From Montifringilla adamsi (lineage: Eukaryota; Chordata; Aves; Passeriformes; Passeridae): a stretch of 64,000 nt of DNA. Positions 10,601 through 24,900 of this stretch are shown in pieces. Where the stretch lies: positions 372,001 through 436,000 of the forward strand of contig JAGGNK010006482.1 in NCBI GenBank assembly GCA_017590115.1. Reading direction: 5' to 3'. The position numbers and the translations under genes are program-made. Under the pieces are notes generated by a model, which worked only from the letters and a program-made list of their open reading frames with translations, did not search any database and was not told where the DNA came from. How positions within the stretch are numbered: the stretch's first letter is position 1; the number at the start of each line of letters is the position of its first letter.

Positions 10601-13600
10601 GAACTCTTTCCAGAATGGCAAGTAGATGTAAACTTCAGAAAAATCAGTTTTCTGTAGCCAAGAGGAATGCTGCTTTCAGCCTTCCCTTGGAAGGCTTTAG
10701 TGCCAGCTGAAGTATTTCCAGAATCAGCAGGTTTTACTGGAGCAGTGTCCAGAAGTGATGGTGGAAGCTGCTCAGGAACCATCTGACAGAGGAGGAAGGA
10801 CTGCAAAAGTGAAAGAAGGTGAACATATGCTAAACCAGAGTGTCTGAAGCTAATGAGATGCAAAACAATTCAGGTTAATGAAGCTTTTAATGAAATAAAT
10901 TTATGCTAAACTCTACCTGGAATCCTGCACTGCCTCTTCCTTAGATCAAAGCACTTTGTATTCCTCTGATGCTTACAGGTAACAATGAGGAATATAATTG
11001 CTGCCCAAACACTGCTTTCCTTCACACCTTGTGATAACCATGGGCTGGGTTTGGGTATAAAAAGTGATGTCTGTGACACTGCTTTTTGAAGTGAGGTAGG
11101 AGTTTTGGAGACAATTTAGGTCTGTTTATAAAATCAGGATGTTGTTCAGTGTCTGTTACTGGTTGCATTATAATTGCATGGGTACAGAAAACATTGCAGT
11201 CTGATGTTTAACATGTACACACACAAAACACAGTCCTGAGGAGATACTGGGACCCCAGCTTGACTTGAGCCAGTGGAGCAGCTGGAAAATACATCTGTAC
11301 CTGCTGTACCCACAGGACACCTTCCTACAGCCCAGTGAACTTGTGTTCACTGCAAGTAAACATTTCCAAGGGTTTTTGGTGGGCAAGGAAAAAAAAATCC
11401 CTGACATGAATGAAAGTTACTTTAAAGATCCTCAGGGAAGTGTTTTAATCTAAAATTAGGCAATAGCTTTAAACCCTGTACAGTTTCTTTCATTTTTTCC
11501 AGAAGTAACTCCAGCTGGTCCCTGATTGAGGCAAGAGACTACTTTTTCTCTGATCTGATAAAACTACTCCTTCATCTCCCCTGATTGAAGATGCTGCAAA
11601 ATTTCAGTGAAAACAGGATTTTTTGTTAATATCTGCAAAAACTGCTGATCCACAGCAATGATGTACAGTTTGAGACTAACTTTGAGTTATATTGTCATAG
11701 TCTGGTTGAACAAGGTGCAAGATCTCACTTTAAATGACTCTGACACATAAAAGAAGAATATGGATTTAACCACTGGAAAATTCATTGAACAATCCCCAGG
11801 AGCTACTTAAAGACATCCTGAGTGTTCCAGAATATTTTGTCTCTTCAGAGGAAGGGAAGGCCAGCATTCCTACAGGATGGAGGTGCTGTGCAGAGGAGTT
11901 GGGAAAATCTGATCCCATCAGCTGGGGGGAGGCAGATGGAAATGACTCTTGACTGTTGCTTCCAAACAGTTGGAGCTGGAGCAAAGCAAAATCTTACTTC
12001 TTGGTAGTGCTCAGATGGGCCATCTGTCCCTCTGTGACAGCAGCAGGGACACAGGGAACACAGAGAAGGGTCTATTGGCCCAGCACAGCTCTTGCTCCTA
12101 AAAAGTCTCATCTGGTGAAAATCAGATTTAGGAGTATTTTGTAGAGCAGCTTCAGTGGCAACAAGCCCATTTTCTGAATTACAGGATAAAATACACAATA
12201 AAGGAGAGGTGTTGATTAATTTTAGAAATACATGTAATGATCTGAAGGAGAAAGTGAATTACCTAAGTGGAAACAGGAATGAAGAGCCTTTTCCACAGGT
12301 GCTGGAGTGTGTCTGAGTCTGCCAAGAGTAAACAACCCTTGTGTCTGCTGGGAGAGTGGCCAAGCCCAGTGCCACTCAGCACCCAGCTTTAAAAAAATAG
12401 AGTCTTGCTCTGTTCTGTGGTTAAAAGGCTTGAAATTACACAAGGTAAATATATTCACCTGCTTTTAAAGATCCTGACCTGGCTGTAAGGGAGGGAAAGA
12501 GCTGCACATTCCCAGCAAGCCAAGGGGAGGGATATTTTAACATCTCTGTGTCAGACTGTCTGGGGCTCTCCAGGGTCAGAATTCCTCACCTGGGTGACAA
12601 AGGCCTGGTTTAACTCCTGGCTTCCCCTGCTGGAGTGGCAGCTCTGGACTCTCTGTGTCACTGAGAAGCTCCAGCTGAGGGACTCACTGTTTATTACAGA
12701 GCATTTAGTACAGGACCTGCTCCTTAAAACAGTTTCTCAGAGTCAGACTTTGCCAGACAGCAAAGTCCTCCCACTGGCACAGGTGGAAATTGAAAAATTA
12801 ATTCCTAAGGGACAGAACTAAATGCTGCCTCTGAGGACACAAGTCTTAATATCCCATAAGAAATTATGATGTCAGTGCTGAACTGGGAGACCTAAAAATA
12901 AGAACCCAAGTAAGTGCTGGGGTGCCAAAGCAGGATTGTGTGTGTGTGTGTTGGATCTGTGGTTTGCAGTGCATCCTTTGTGAGACTTACTCAAGAAATG
13001 TATATTGTATATTCTTTGCTGATGCCAGGTTGTTTCCTATAATCTTTTTTTCCTTAAATGGCATGTCAGCTTATAGCTTTTAATTATCTTAGTTAAGTGT
13101 ATCAGGAGCATTAGTAAACAGCCTTGTGGATTTCCCCCTAAATTTATTCTTTGTCTGATACTCATCCCTCCTAATGTTGCCATACAAATCCCACGTGTTA
13201 GCCTAAATATTTCCACATATACCTTTCAAGGCCTTCTCGTTCTCCTTTCCTAACCAATCCCTCCAGTCCTTTTAATTACATTTACAGTTTGCATATTTAG
13301 GTTTGCTCTGTAGAACTGTTGTAGCATTCAGTGTCAATCTTCCTTGGACTGCAGCTATCCTAACAGCCTGCCAGCTTCCCATCTGCTCGGGAGCCTTCCT
13401 GTCACATGTAAATCACTGTCAATAGACTGGTTTTGGGAATTAAGATATTGCCTGAAATCCCTGTTTGGCTGACAGGCCCATTTTCTGTACCATGTTTAAA
13501 TTGTGCTGTGAGAGCACTGCACATGCTGCCGCCTTTGTTTAGCTCCATTTTCTCCCCAAACTAGCTGTTAAATAATTTCAGGGCTGGCTGGGGTGCTTTG

Positions 13601-15147
13601 GGAATCTCTTCTTCTGCACATAATTTTTTTTTCCTATGTGGTTTACCACAGACTTGCTCTGAGCATTATTTTCTGCAATGAAGCACACACACATCAAATT
13701 TCTTTCATTTCTGAATGACAGCAAGGCCCTGGAAGTGTGTGCAGGGCATGAACAGGGTAACATAAAAAGAAAATAGGACTTTTCCCAGTCCCATGAGCTC
13801 TGGGTCCCCTGTGCACCTGGACAAGGAGTGGGATGTGCTTTCCCATTGTGGAGCACCATGAAGGGGCTGGTGCATGTGCCGGGCTCTGCTGACTGCACTG
13901 AGAGTCAACCCTGTCAGTTCTGTTACATCTTGCTGTGTAAGTGATCACTGAGAGGCTCTCCTTTCTCTAATAAGGAATAACAACAGATAACTGGAGATTA
14001 AACAGCATTCTACTTCAGACTGAAACCGCCCTTGAAACAGATTTTCCCAATAATTCCCCATGCACTGGCTGATGGACACTGCTCTGTGTGTGCTGTCACT
14101 GAACAGTAGGAGGGAAGATGCTGCTGGCTGGGGAAATGTGCTAGAATCTGCCATTCCTGGATTTTTTCTAAAAAAAGCTGCCAAGTTTATTGTGTTTTTC
14201 TTGCTTAGATAGACAATGTTCCCTGTTCAAATCATTGCACTTGTCTAGAGTTTGCAGAGAGGTCTGATACTGCTTTGGTAGAAAGGGCTTCAGCTGTGGA
14301 GTCTCCTGTGGTTTGTGTGAGGCTGGTCCTCTCCAGATAGAATTACCAGGAATGAGTTTTCAGTTTTGGTTCTGTATGGACAACCTACGTGAATATTCCA
14401 CCATTGCTCAGGCTATTGAAGGAAAGATCATTCAGGGTCCAACAGGAGCCCAGAGCACTGTGGGGCTCTGACTCTGCAGCTTTAATCAGCTGGCTGGGTA
14501 CAACACCCCAAACTTCTCCTAAAATTTATGTCAGGTAATTGCTGGAAAGTGAATTTTAACGACTGTGTAGATTAAAAGAGAAGACTGAGAGCTGCTGCAG
14601 TTATCAGGCAGTGGATACAGGCAGCAGGGCTGTTCCAGCAGGGAGCTGATGTAGAGCCCTCGGAACAGATTACAGACTGTCCCTGCACCCATGCTCACCT
14701 CATTTGCGTTCCTAGCCATAATCCCTGCAGTGAATGCCATCAGGGTGAGCAGAAACATTCCCTCTGGCATTCATGTAGCTTTTGCAACTTCAAAGTCTCT
14801 AATCGAGCTGCAGAGGAGGGTGGCTCACACTGAATCCCAGAGGGAGACGCTGATGTGTTTCTGAGGCAGATTCAGGTGCCTGAGGCAGATGCGAGTAGGA
14901 CCATTCCCCAGTCATGATTTTAATTACTTTGCCCTGGATCCAGATTAATTTTGAGTCTTATCATAGTGCCCCAAATTAAATGTTGAAGGTTTGACAAGTC
15001 CCTGCTGGTCACATTCACATTGGTTTTAAAAACAGGGCAAAGCAGGAGCTGATGGCTCCTGAAATGAGCTGGGGATTGTTCCCCCATGGCAGGCTGAGCT
15101 GGCACCTCCATCCGGGCTGGGGTGAAGGGCTGGTGCCCACCTGGCTG
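4681..15147. other. Intergenic DNA between SPNS3 and SPNS2, part 1
   Basis: No gene is recognisable on either strand. Open frames are short, lack conserved motifs and are not arranged as exons of a known family. The stretch contains a CTC/CCT simple-repeat run at about 8089-8113 and a cluster of CpG dinucleotides at about 8190-8455 (listed). There is a short TG run at 12937-12951, and relatively complex low-repeat DNA at 13140-13580 and 14890-15060. An AATAAA near 5695 has no associated gene. Confidence 0.7.
8190..8455. promoter_or_regulatory. CpG-enriched intergenic patch, possible regulatory element
   Basis: CpG dinucleotides are rare in the surrounding tens of kilobases but cluster here: GCGCGG, CACACGAGCGC, TTCGCTG, GGCCGAGCCCGGGG, CTTCGGG, CTCGCTCTGCCGG, CCCCGGG. 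There is no TATA box and no adjacent exon that I recognise. This could be an enhancer, an orphan promoter of a non-coding RNA, or just a GC-rich patch. Inference only. Confidence 0.3.
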
Positions 15148-15295
15148 GGATCCTGATGGAGCTGTCAGAGCTGCTCCTCAGTGCCCAGCTCTCTGAGGAT
15201 CCTGATGGAGCTGTCAGAGCTGCTCCTCAGTGCCCAGCTCTCTGAGGATCCTGATGGAGCTGTCAGAGCTGCTCCTCAGTGCCCAGCTCTCTGAG
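15148..15295. repeat. 49-bp minisatellite, three near-identical copies
   Basis: Three head-to-tail copies start at 15148, 15197 and 15246, each beginning GGATCCTGATGGAGCTGTC and ending in CAGCTCTCTGAG. The period is exactly 49 bp and I see no internal mismatches across the array, which implies recent expansion or homogenisation. 49 is not a multiple of 3, so a coding repeat is unlikely. Confidence 0.95.
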
Positions 15296-18200
15296 CTCCA
15301 GGGAGCAGCAGCAGCCACCGCCAGTTGTGCCAGGAGCTCGGGCAGCAGGGGAGTGCTCTGCAGGTGTGGTCTGTGCTCAGCTTTAGGACTTGCTAAAAAC
15401 TGCCTGCTGACACAAACCTGTGCCCGGGGAAGGGAGCTGGGAGGTCTCACAGTGATCCCCAGCACACAGGAAGGAAACCCATGGCTCTGTGTGGGTGAAG
15501 TTCTTGGGCAGCAGAGCAATTGCACTGTCCAGTTTACAGGAGTGACCCCAGCACCCGGCAGGGAAGGGCATCGACCCAGGCTGGTGCCTCAGGAGACCAC
15601 TAGTGAATTACCTGAAAGAATGACTTGTGCAGACTTCCCCTAAGGTTAGACCAAAGACAAAATAAAAATTGAATTTGCATTCCAGACTTTGGTTAAAAAG
15701 TAAAGAGACTGTTCCATATCACACACGAGCTTTTGTTGGCAAACAGCGAAATGAGAGTTGGATTAATGTCAATTTAATTTTGAGGCAGTTGTATAATCTC
15801 CCTGAAAGATTGCAGGGCAGTTTTTCTTTAATGGACTCATCCTCTCTGCAGCAGCTTTTCTTCACACAGTCAGTGAGTGGTGCTGCTACAGAAATGATGC
15901 AACTGCACTGCTTGGTTAATTAAAGGGTTTGTTCATCAGGGGGATGAGATCACAGGAAAGAACTGATTTCTGAGCTCTCATGTAATACCTGTTGCTGCTG
16001 ACTGCCAAAATACTGGACTCTGCTGCATGAGGCTGTTTTGGAAGCAATTCAAACAAGTCCAGTGTCTCATATCAGCTTTAAATGTTATTTCCAGGACAAC
16101 ATCTTAATAATTAAAATAAATTAATTAGATTTCAGAAATCTTCACTGTTATTGAAAATCTCTGCTTGGGAAGGGAGGGGCTCATTGTACAGCACAGCTCA
16201 GCACATCATTCTTGCGGATTTTTCTGTTGGATTTAATCAAAACATTTTTCTATAGGTTTTTGGTTTAGCTTTCTGAGATTAGCTTATGGGAGAAAGCTGC
16301 TCTCAGCCCCTGCATAAAGTGAATCTGGGTTCACATCCATTACCCATGGACATTTGAGACCTTAAGGAGAATTAACAATCCAGAGCTGCTGGTAATTTTT
16401 CATGCTAACACTGATGATTGACTTCAGTGTCACGGAAGACTCAGTTGAACTAACACTTCTAATGCATTGCAGGTATTTTTTTTTTAATCTTTGACTTCCA
16501 GAGCACTGGGACATCTGGAGATTCCTGAGCTTTTCTCCCATTACTGTTACAGTTCTGCCTTCCTCAGAGTCTGTGGCTGTGATCCTGGGGTGTTTGGATG
16601 AGCTTTGACAGTGGTGGTCAGGACAGGTCTCCAGCCGAGCCGCTCTCCAAGGGTGGCCCTTGCTCCTGGTGCCTGCTGGGCTGAGGGACTGGGGCTGTAC
16701 CCAGTGCTCCTGCTCTTTGCTCCCTCACTTCAGAGGGAACAGGATCAGATATGAATGGAGCAGACTGCCCAGCAGGAAGCAGGCTGAAAGCTGGAGAGGT
16801 ACCAGGTGCTCTGGAGAGCTGCTGACTCCTTAAGGAACAGCAGCTCGTGGCACGGGAGCAACAGCTGTCCTCCTCCAGAACACCAAGTGTTTATGTCTTC
16901 ACACTTCACATTTAAAGAAGAAAGTTAGGTGGAAATACTCCTGCTTCCTTCTGAAACATGGTTATCTGAGCCTGTCTCTGCTCTTCTCTCTGCAGGAGAG
17001 GCTGTGCTCCAGGACTGCACCACAGTGATGGGAGCTCCACTGAATCACACTGATGTGGTGTGTGCTGGACACCTCTATCACACACCTGGCCATGCAAACA
17101 GGGGGAAGCTGGGGCCTGGTACAGCTTCAATGCACCCTCATCTCCCATGTCATACAGTATCTGCCTCAAGTGTTTAACTACTGAGAACAAATTGAGTGCT
17201 TCATTCATCATTAAGCATGCTGGAGGGGTTAGGGAGTGTTTTGGCAATGGAATGGTTTGCTGTCACATGCAGGATACAGGGCTAGACCCCGCCTGGATTG
17301 CTGGGTAAATGCAGTTTGGGAGATAATGCTGCTGTTGTTAGGGAAGAGAGAAGCAGCTAACTTGAGAGCATAAATCCTTCTGGTACCTGGCAGTGTTCAA
17401 CCCTGGCAGTAGCTGGCCTGCTAAGTAGCAGCTGCCATAGAGCCCAAAGGGTGAGAAGGTCATGGAAAATGCAGAGCAGTCATTGTTCCTGGCCAGGCCT
17501 GCACCCAACACCGTCCTGCTCCTGCTGCTCAGTGTGGAAGCAGTATGGATCAGAGACATCTGATGCCCTTTGCTGGTATCAAATGTACTGGGTCAAATGC
17601 CATGCTGAATGTGAGGCTGTTTGCCTCAGCCTTGGCCCGTGGTGGGTCCATCATGGACCAGCTGGAGTTGGCTCCCTCAGACACAGAAACTCTCTGGCAG
17701 CTTCTCACAGCAGCCATCCTGTACCCCTGCTACCAAAACTTTGCTACACAAACCCAATGCAGTTAGTTGGGCAAAAAGAAACTTTTCCCTGTTTCTATAA
17801 AGGAAATACGTGTTGGTGTTGAATCCTTAATGGTAAGTGGATTGAAAAATATTGTTTTAAATTATTTTATTTCACCACTCTTCTGGTGATTTGCAATTTT
17901 TCAACCACAACAATCTGGCGAGGTTCTGCCTTCCCTGTCACAGCAAAGGGTCACAGACAAAATGTGTCAGACAAGGCTGTTCATGCTAATGGCAGCCGTC
18001 CGTCTCGCTTAGCAGCAAAGGCTCTCTGTGCACAGTTTTAATTTAAACCATGAAAAAGCCTTTCTCTCCTGAGGAATGTCAAAGGCCTCTCTGTCTCTGA
18101 TTCTCTATCTTTGTCCTCATCCTTCACTCTCTGGTAGCACAGGTGCATCTCTTTCCTTTTTGTTGTAGAGTTTCGATGACTTTGACCTATGAATGACAAG

Positions 18201-18523
18201 GGTAATGGAAACTTGATCTTCCATTGAAAAACACATCCCATAGATTACCATTTTTCCACTTCAGACAGAAAAGTGTATTTCCTATACCTGTGACCTCATC
18301 TGCCTGTGTGGTAGAACAGCTTTGTGCTTTAAAAGATTTCTTCGGTTTCTATTTTTCCAATTTCATCCCTCAGACTGAGTCTAAATGGTGGTTAATATTT
18401 GAAGCCTTGGCAAGTCCTGCTTGAAAAGTAGTTTTTGGTGACAATGGAGAAAGCAGTTTAGAAATCTAAGCTCTGGACTCATTTTGGCACTGATTTGTTT
18501 GAGTGAGTGACAGTCAAACTGAC

Positions 18524-18563
18524 TGTCTGCCTTTGCTTTTGCTTCTGCCTTTGCCTTTGCTTC
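18524..18563. repeat. Degenerate (TTTGCC)n hexamer repeat
   Basis: Successive units CTTTGC, TTTTGC, TTCTGC, CTTTGC, CTTTGC over about 40 bp. A simple repeat with point variation and no sign of function. Confidence 0.8.
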
Positions 18564-18921
18564 CCAGACGGGGTCTGGATGGGGATGCACTGAGAGGCAG
18601 ATCTGCAGCACTGGGAACAGCATGGGAGCTTGCAAGTGTCTCAGTTGTGGAGGGTGTTGCTTGTTGCCTCTGCCTGTTGCACTGTGTGGTTCCACACAAA
18701 ACCAATTCTTCTCAGAGGGAGACACAGAAGGCTCCTGCTGGGATTCTTCTGAAGGGAAAGATTTTTTTCCCCTCTTTCTTCTATCAGCATTTCCAAATGC
18801 TTCTTGATTGTCAGAGAGTGAAGGGCAAAGCTGGTATTTCTGAAGGTCGGTGTGATTGTGATGCTGATGAGCTGCTCCTCAGGCACAGGGGTGGTGGCAG
18901 TGCAGGGCTGGCTCTTGGTGG

Positions 18922-18949
18922 GCAGCAGCAGCAGCAGCAGCACCAGCAG
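18922..18949. repeat. (GCA)n trinucleotide repeat
   Basis: Seven consecutive GCA units followed by CCAGCAG. A short trinucleotide microsatellite in intergenic DNA, not inside a recognisable exon. Confidence 0.85.
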
Positions 18950-21900
18950 AGGTGGAGGCGTCCAGCAAAGGCTGTAAGGGCTGCTTGAGCAGTTGCTGAC
19001 AGCCATTGCATTCTATGCATTTCACAGTCTCCCAGTGACTTCTCACAAGTCTCTCTTCTGCACTGAAAGGTGTATTTTCCCCTACAGTTTATGGGGAAAC
19101 TGCTCCTGGAGCAGCTGGGAGTGGAGCTGAGGGGAAAGCTCTGGGTTGTGCCTCAGCCCTGCACAGAGGAGTGAACATGGAGCTCGGGAAGGAGCAGTGA
19201 CTCACCCCCAGTCCCATCATCTGGGTCAGGCACAGCAGCACCACAAAGTGATGGCTCTGCAGTCTTGTCACTGTCCATTTCTTGGACAGAACCGCTAAAC
19301 CCTTGGTGTTTTCTCTCCTTGTGAACAGAAGTCGGGCTTTCACTCATTACTAAGGTGTTTGCATCAGCATCTGAGGGAAGAAAACCCAGTGGCCTGTGAT
19401 ACAAGAGCTTTAGTTTAATCTCTGCTGCAGTGATCAGACAGAGATTTTTGGGTTCTTCTTTGCCACTTACCAGCTCAATTATATCCAGATAAAGACTGTG
19501 CTGGAAAGACAGTTGTGGAAAATCCTGGACAGTAAAGGCACAATGGGGTGCATTCAAACACAGGGAGCTTTAGCCATTCTTTGTCATTCCTCTTAAATTC
19601 AGGCTTCTTAGCCCTGTTGTGCTGACAAGAAGTTTTAAAACAGACCAAACCAGAAATAGCAAGGGTGTCCTTATATATTGAGTGTTCAAAGTCTTTGATA
19701 ACTTAAAAAATGTTATCAGACATGAATACAAAGGATGTGTCCGTGCTGCATTGTGCCTTAATCCCAGAGGACTGGGACTACAACAAGAAACACCATGGCT
19801 GTACTCAGCACTACATGCCTGACCAGCTATACTGGCCTTTAAAGCAGTTTGTGAGTAATTTGAACTCAAAAGGATAAAGGACAACACTTTTAAAATACCA
19901 AAGCATTTTACCCTAAGACTACCAGTTGAAAAACTGACTTTTACTTAAGAAATATAAAGTTTGAAATGGAGAAAAAAAATTAAAATTATGTAAGTCTTGC
20001 ATAATACAAAGGCAAAGTAAAATACTTCATTTGGGCTGGAAAGCTCTTCAGTCAAAAGCTACAGGCTCTTTCTATGCACCTGAAAAACCTCATTTTTCCC
20101 CAAGCAAATATGTCTCTACATTGCCCCACTCAGAAAATTTGGCTCTCCCACCCCCCAATTTCTCATATGTATGTGCAATTTCACATTGGACTAAAAAAGA
20201 AATCTTTTATTGCTCATCTCTGGGTCTGTAGACCCTGAAGAAGTTCATCAGTTTTCACATCATGCTGATAGATGGAACTGATCCCATTGCCAGGGCAGTG
20301 TTGTGAAAAGTTTCGTGGATGATTTGCCAAGTCCCTTCTCTGCCTGGTCCCATGTTCATTTTGAGAAGAACTATCAAGTCAGTGATGCTTAAAACCTATG
20401 GCAGCCAAACAGCCCCACTTTGCTCTTGTCCTTTGTTTTTTTCTGGCCCTGTGTAGAGCAGCAGAGCTGGAAGGTTCCCTTTCATTTGCTGTTGCCCAGT
20501 GTGAGGGTAACTACCACACTGCTGAACACTGCTGCCTCATGGAAGCTTCAGTGGTGGAATTTCAGAGCTTGTTATTTGCAAAGATCTCGGCAGCTCTGTG
20601 TTTTCTCACCTTAAGGTGATTTTATTAATCATCCTTTTCCTGGACTGTTGCCAGGTTTGGGTGGACTTGCTTTTCTCCTGTAATTTCTGCACTTATTTGG
20701 AGGAGGAAGTGTTGCCAAAGGAGTCAGGCTAACCCTGATTTGAACCCTGAAACATTTATTTCACAGGTTGCTGTGTTTGGAAAGTGCTGTCGTGCTGAAT
20801 TACAACAAAGCTATTGCAGTTCAAGGAAATGTAAGCTGAGTGCTCAGCCCAGATCCAGAGTCCCTGTGGCCTTGTCTAGACCGGCTGAAGGGACAGTGGC
20901 TGTGCTGTGCCACCCAAGTGCATTAGCAGAGGCAGAGCAGACTTGTGTTGAGATGCACTTTCCTTTTCCTATGCTAACATCAGCAGCCCAGCTGCCACCC
21001 CAACATCCCTGTCTAGACAGGCTAATGGCCACAGGTTTGTGTGCCAGAGGCAGTGGGGGAACTGGGAAGGCTGGTGTGTCCAACTTCCCTCAGCTCTGAA
21101 AGGAGAATCTGAGTGTTCTGAGTGGAGACAAAAACCCTTGGTAAACTTGACAGAGGCAGGTAAACTGCATCAGTGAGAGGAGGAGTGGGGACTTAGGCTT
21201 GTCTTGAACTGATTGCCTCAATCTCTGATCAGCCTCTGTCAGAAATAGAGACAATCCCTCCTTACTCTGAGGACAACGCTAAGGAGTTGTCTAGACTACC
21301 CTAAAAGATGTATTTAAAGCCCATTAGCTAAAACGACTTAATTACCATATTAAACAGGTGAAGCAGGCAGGATGATCTGTTTTCTGAGAAGGCTGCAGTG
21401 AGTCCTGGCTCTGGGCAATCTTGGGGCTCTGATAGCCTGGAGATTGCCAAGAGCTCTGACAGCCAACAGTTCTGTGCTGAGGCTGAAGTAGCCAAGCATC
21501 TGGGATTCACCCAAATCTTGGAGAAATCAAGTGATACAGGATCAGCTACAGTGTGCAGCTCTCACTTCAGAGCATCAGCTAATAACATAAATAGCTTTTT
21601 CACTCGGTACTGTTGCAGGCTGTTAGGTCAACTGGCATTTTATGGCTCTAGTGGCTTGTGAGTTTGCTTAATATGTCAGAATTGGTGGAACAGACTGTGC
21701 TTAAAATTCAAATAATCCATTTTCCTGTGAAATCTGTGTGAGATTTGAGCAGTGGCCAAATTAATGCCTGACACATTTGAATACTGACTAATTAGACTTA
21801 ACAAATGAGTAAGAACTGAGCACTGGTGAGAAGTAAACCTATTAAAGAAACAGAATATCAGTTTATTTAAATTTTAAAAAAATTAAAAAAAAAAAAAGGC

Positions 21901-24900
21901 AAACAAAAAATCACCAAGAGGAAAAAAGCCCTGACACTTGATGTAGTGTTTCCATTCATAGAGATTTTAAAATGTTTATTAAAACAATGACCTCTGGGAT
22001 AAACCTTGGCTGTGATATGCAGAACAGCAAGGTAAAGTCTGAGTGACAAAACAACAGGATTCAAGTCCTGACTGATACAGCACAAAGCTCAGGTCCATTG
22101 TTGCTGAAGGATTTATTTTCCAGACAGTAGCAACAGGAATGAAGTAATTGCTTAAAGGACAGAGAGACTGTACTATTGATGTTTCAGAGTGGCCCCATCC
22201 ATCCTTCTAGGGCATAGTGAATATTGGATTCCAAGCTAAACTAGGCTGTTTTAAACATCTGAAAGATGTGGTCCAAGGAGTTCCTCTTGGGCTTTCTCAG
22301 TGATTTTTGCAGTGCTTAAATGGTCATCTAATAGGAAACACTTCGGGAGCCAGGATAAAGTCTTACAAGGAGAGACCAATGGAAAATGACTTCAATAAAG
22401 CCTCATTTTCTGTCATTAATAATTTTAGAGCTTCTGTCAGAATATGCCTTATACCCTGGACAGGATGTGTCTGAGGCTGATTCACTCAAGGTTTTTTTGG
22501 CAGCAGTTCCTTAGGAGGGGTTTCTTCTTTGGAACTGGGCTGTTCCAAACTGTGAACAGGAAATTCTTTATCTAGATATCCTCATTTTGTACCAGTGCCC
22601 TGACTTGCAAAACCCACAAGCAGCAAAGTTCTTCCCTTTCAGCTGCTTTCTTATCTGCCATATGGAGATACTTGGCCATGATGAGCAATCCCAAGCATTT
22701 GAGAACACCTGCATTGTGTGTGGAACTACAATTTGAGGTGACATTTTCATGCTGCAGAAATTAACTCCCATTGTGCTTATTTTTAAGTTAGTCCTTGCTG
22801 TCTCCTAAGAGTTTCAGAGCATTAAGTGTATCATTAATCAGACAGGTTAAATGTTGTGACACAGAAGCACTTCAGACTTTTACTGACAGCATTACTGTAC
22901 TGGGAACCTCATGTGAGGAGCTGTTTATCAGAGCCCTGAGCAAGGCCTTTGTCTTCCTTGTGATGAGGAAGTTCTGTGACTTCCAACAAAGCACCAGAAT
23001 GGGATGAGAGTAAAACCTGTGCTATCTTAGGGGCATGTCTTTGAATCAGCCTTTCTGGTTTTGTCTGCTTATTGTTGCTTTACATTTTGGCACCCCTGGA
23101 GGATCCCAACTGGCAGAGGCAAGGCAGGAGACTATTGGGTGGATCACATTTAAAGTACAACAATCCCAGTAGAGACAGAGGGGACTCCTGCCAGAGGCTC
23201 TCTGGGATGTCCCCAGGTGTAAATCTGCAATGTTCATGTTCCTCACTGCTCCTGTGAGCTGCAGCCCCATATTTGTAATGGTGTTTGCATCTCCACAGCT
23301 TGTTCCAGGCTGCAGGGAACAGGGTCCCCCCGGACTCCACTCCAGGATGGCTTCTCCAAGAGACTGCTATGGCCTTGAGAGGTGTGGACATGCTCCTGCT
23401 GGAGCCCTGAGGAAGCACAAGAGCAGCTGCTGGGATGCAAACAATGCTGCACCTCTGAGGGAACTCTCAGTGTGAACAGACTCCTTCAGCTCTTCTGCCA
23501 AAGAACCTGATTTTGCTCCAGTAAAAAGGAAATCTATGGTGGGTTTGTCTGGCCTAGACAGTGCTCTGGTTACTCAGGAGGGATTTACTTTAGTCTACAT
23601 AGATCCACTGGTTTTTTTTTAATGCCTGTTAAGTCTTTTGCCACCCAGAATTCCCTTGGTGAGTTAGTTGATGTATAGAAGCATTTTATGTCAGCTCAAA
23701 GCAGGCTACTTTTCAGCTTCACTAAGAAGACACAATTCCATCTAGTTTTCTGTTTTTGATTATTTCCCTGAAGGCTAAACACACCATATTATCAATCTGA
23801 GCTGTAATCATAGTCAGTAATTGCATTTAAGGGGTCAGCACACATAAGCAGCACTTGCAGTGAGCATTTTCACAAACACAATCACATTACAAATCAGCCT
23901 TCTTTTCACAACCAGCCTCACTACTAAGACACAGAGGCATTGCTCTCCATCCAGCTAAGGATGTTCATCCCAGAGGTACTTTCCTTTGCTCTAAATACAA
24001 CTGAGCTTATTTCCAGAGGACAATTGTGCAGGTTTTGCTTGCTGCCTTGTACAGAACTTGGAATTGGAGCAGTGAGTGCAATGAGGTTTGGAGCACAGAC
24101 TTGGAAAAGAAATGTCTCTGTTGTATTTAAGTTTATGTAGCTGGCACTGCAGATGAGATTCTATATGATGTTCAGATCAAAAATTTTGATTTTGCCTTGG
24201 GTAAATTTGTTTCAATGCACACATCAACTACATGTTGGGACCCCAGATGGATTAGTGCTTTAGTATGAGGCAGGGAAAAATAGTTGGAGGATGAAAAATA
24301 CTCCTGTACTAATTCAAGTTATCTAAGAGAAGCAGGACAGATAACAGTCAAGATAATGAAGATGCAATGGAGGAATTTCATATATTATGTATGTAAATAG
24401 CTTGTAATGGGTTTGTTTTTAATGGTTTGTATGCAAATTATACTGTAACAGCAACAGTGAGAAATTGCCCACTTAGAGAACTTGGCTTTAGAAATGCAGA
24501 GACCCTGGGGAAAAAAATCTGTGACCTAAAGCAGGTGTGATACCACCTCATCCCTCGATGGGCATCTCCACAAATTCACTGGGGCCCTTTCTGGGACCTC
24601 TGTGACTGTCACCCCCTGCTGCTGTGTCTCAGCTCCTGCCACTCCGTGCTTTGAAGCTGCATCTTCCCATGGAGGGAGCCTTCCTCCCTGGTGGCAGAGT
24701 GTGAGTTTGGATGAAGAGGCTCTGTGTGTTCCTGCCTGGCTGCCCTGGCCCTGTGGCAGGGCTCTCCTGTCTGACACAGACAATGCAGCTTTGCCCAGCT
24801 CCCACGTTTCCTTTATACAAAGAGACATTTGGGCCACACTTTGCCTTGTACCAAAAAGCCAAGGGATTATGCCTTTGCACTGAGGCACTGTGGTTACATC

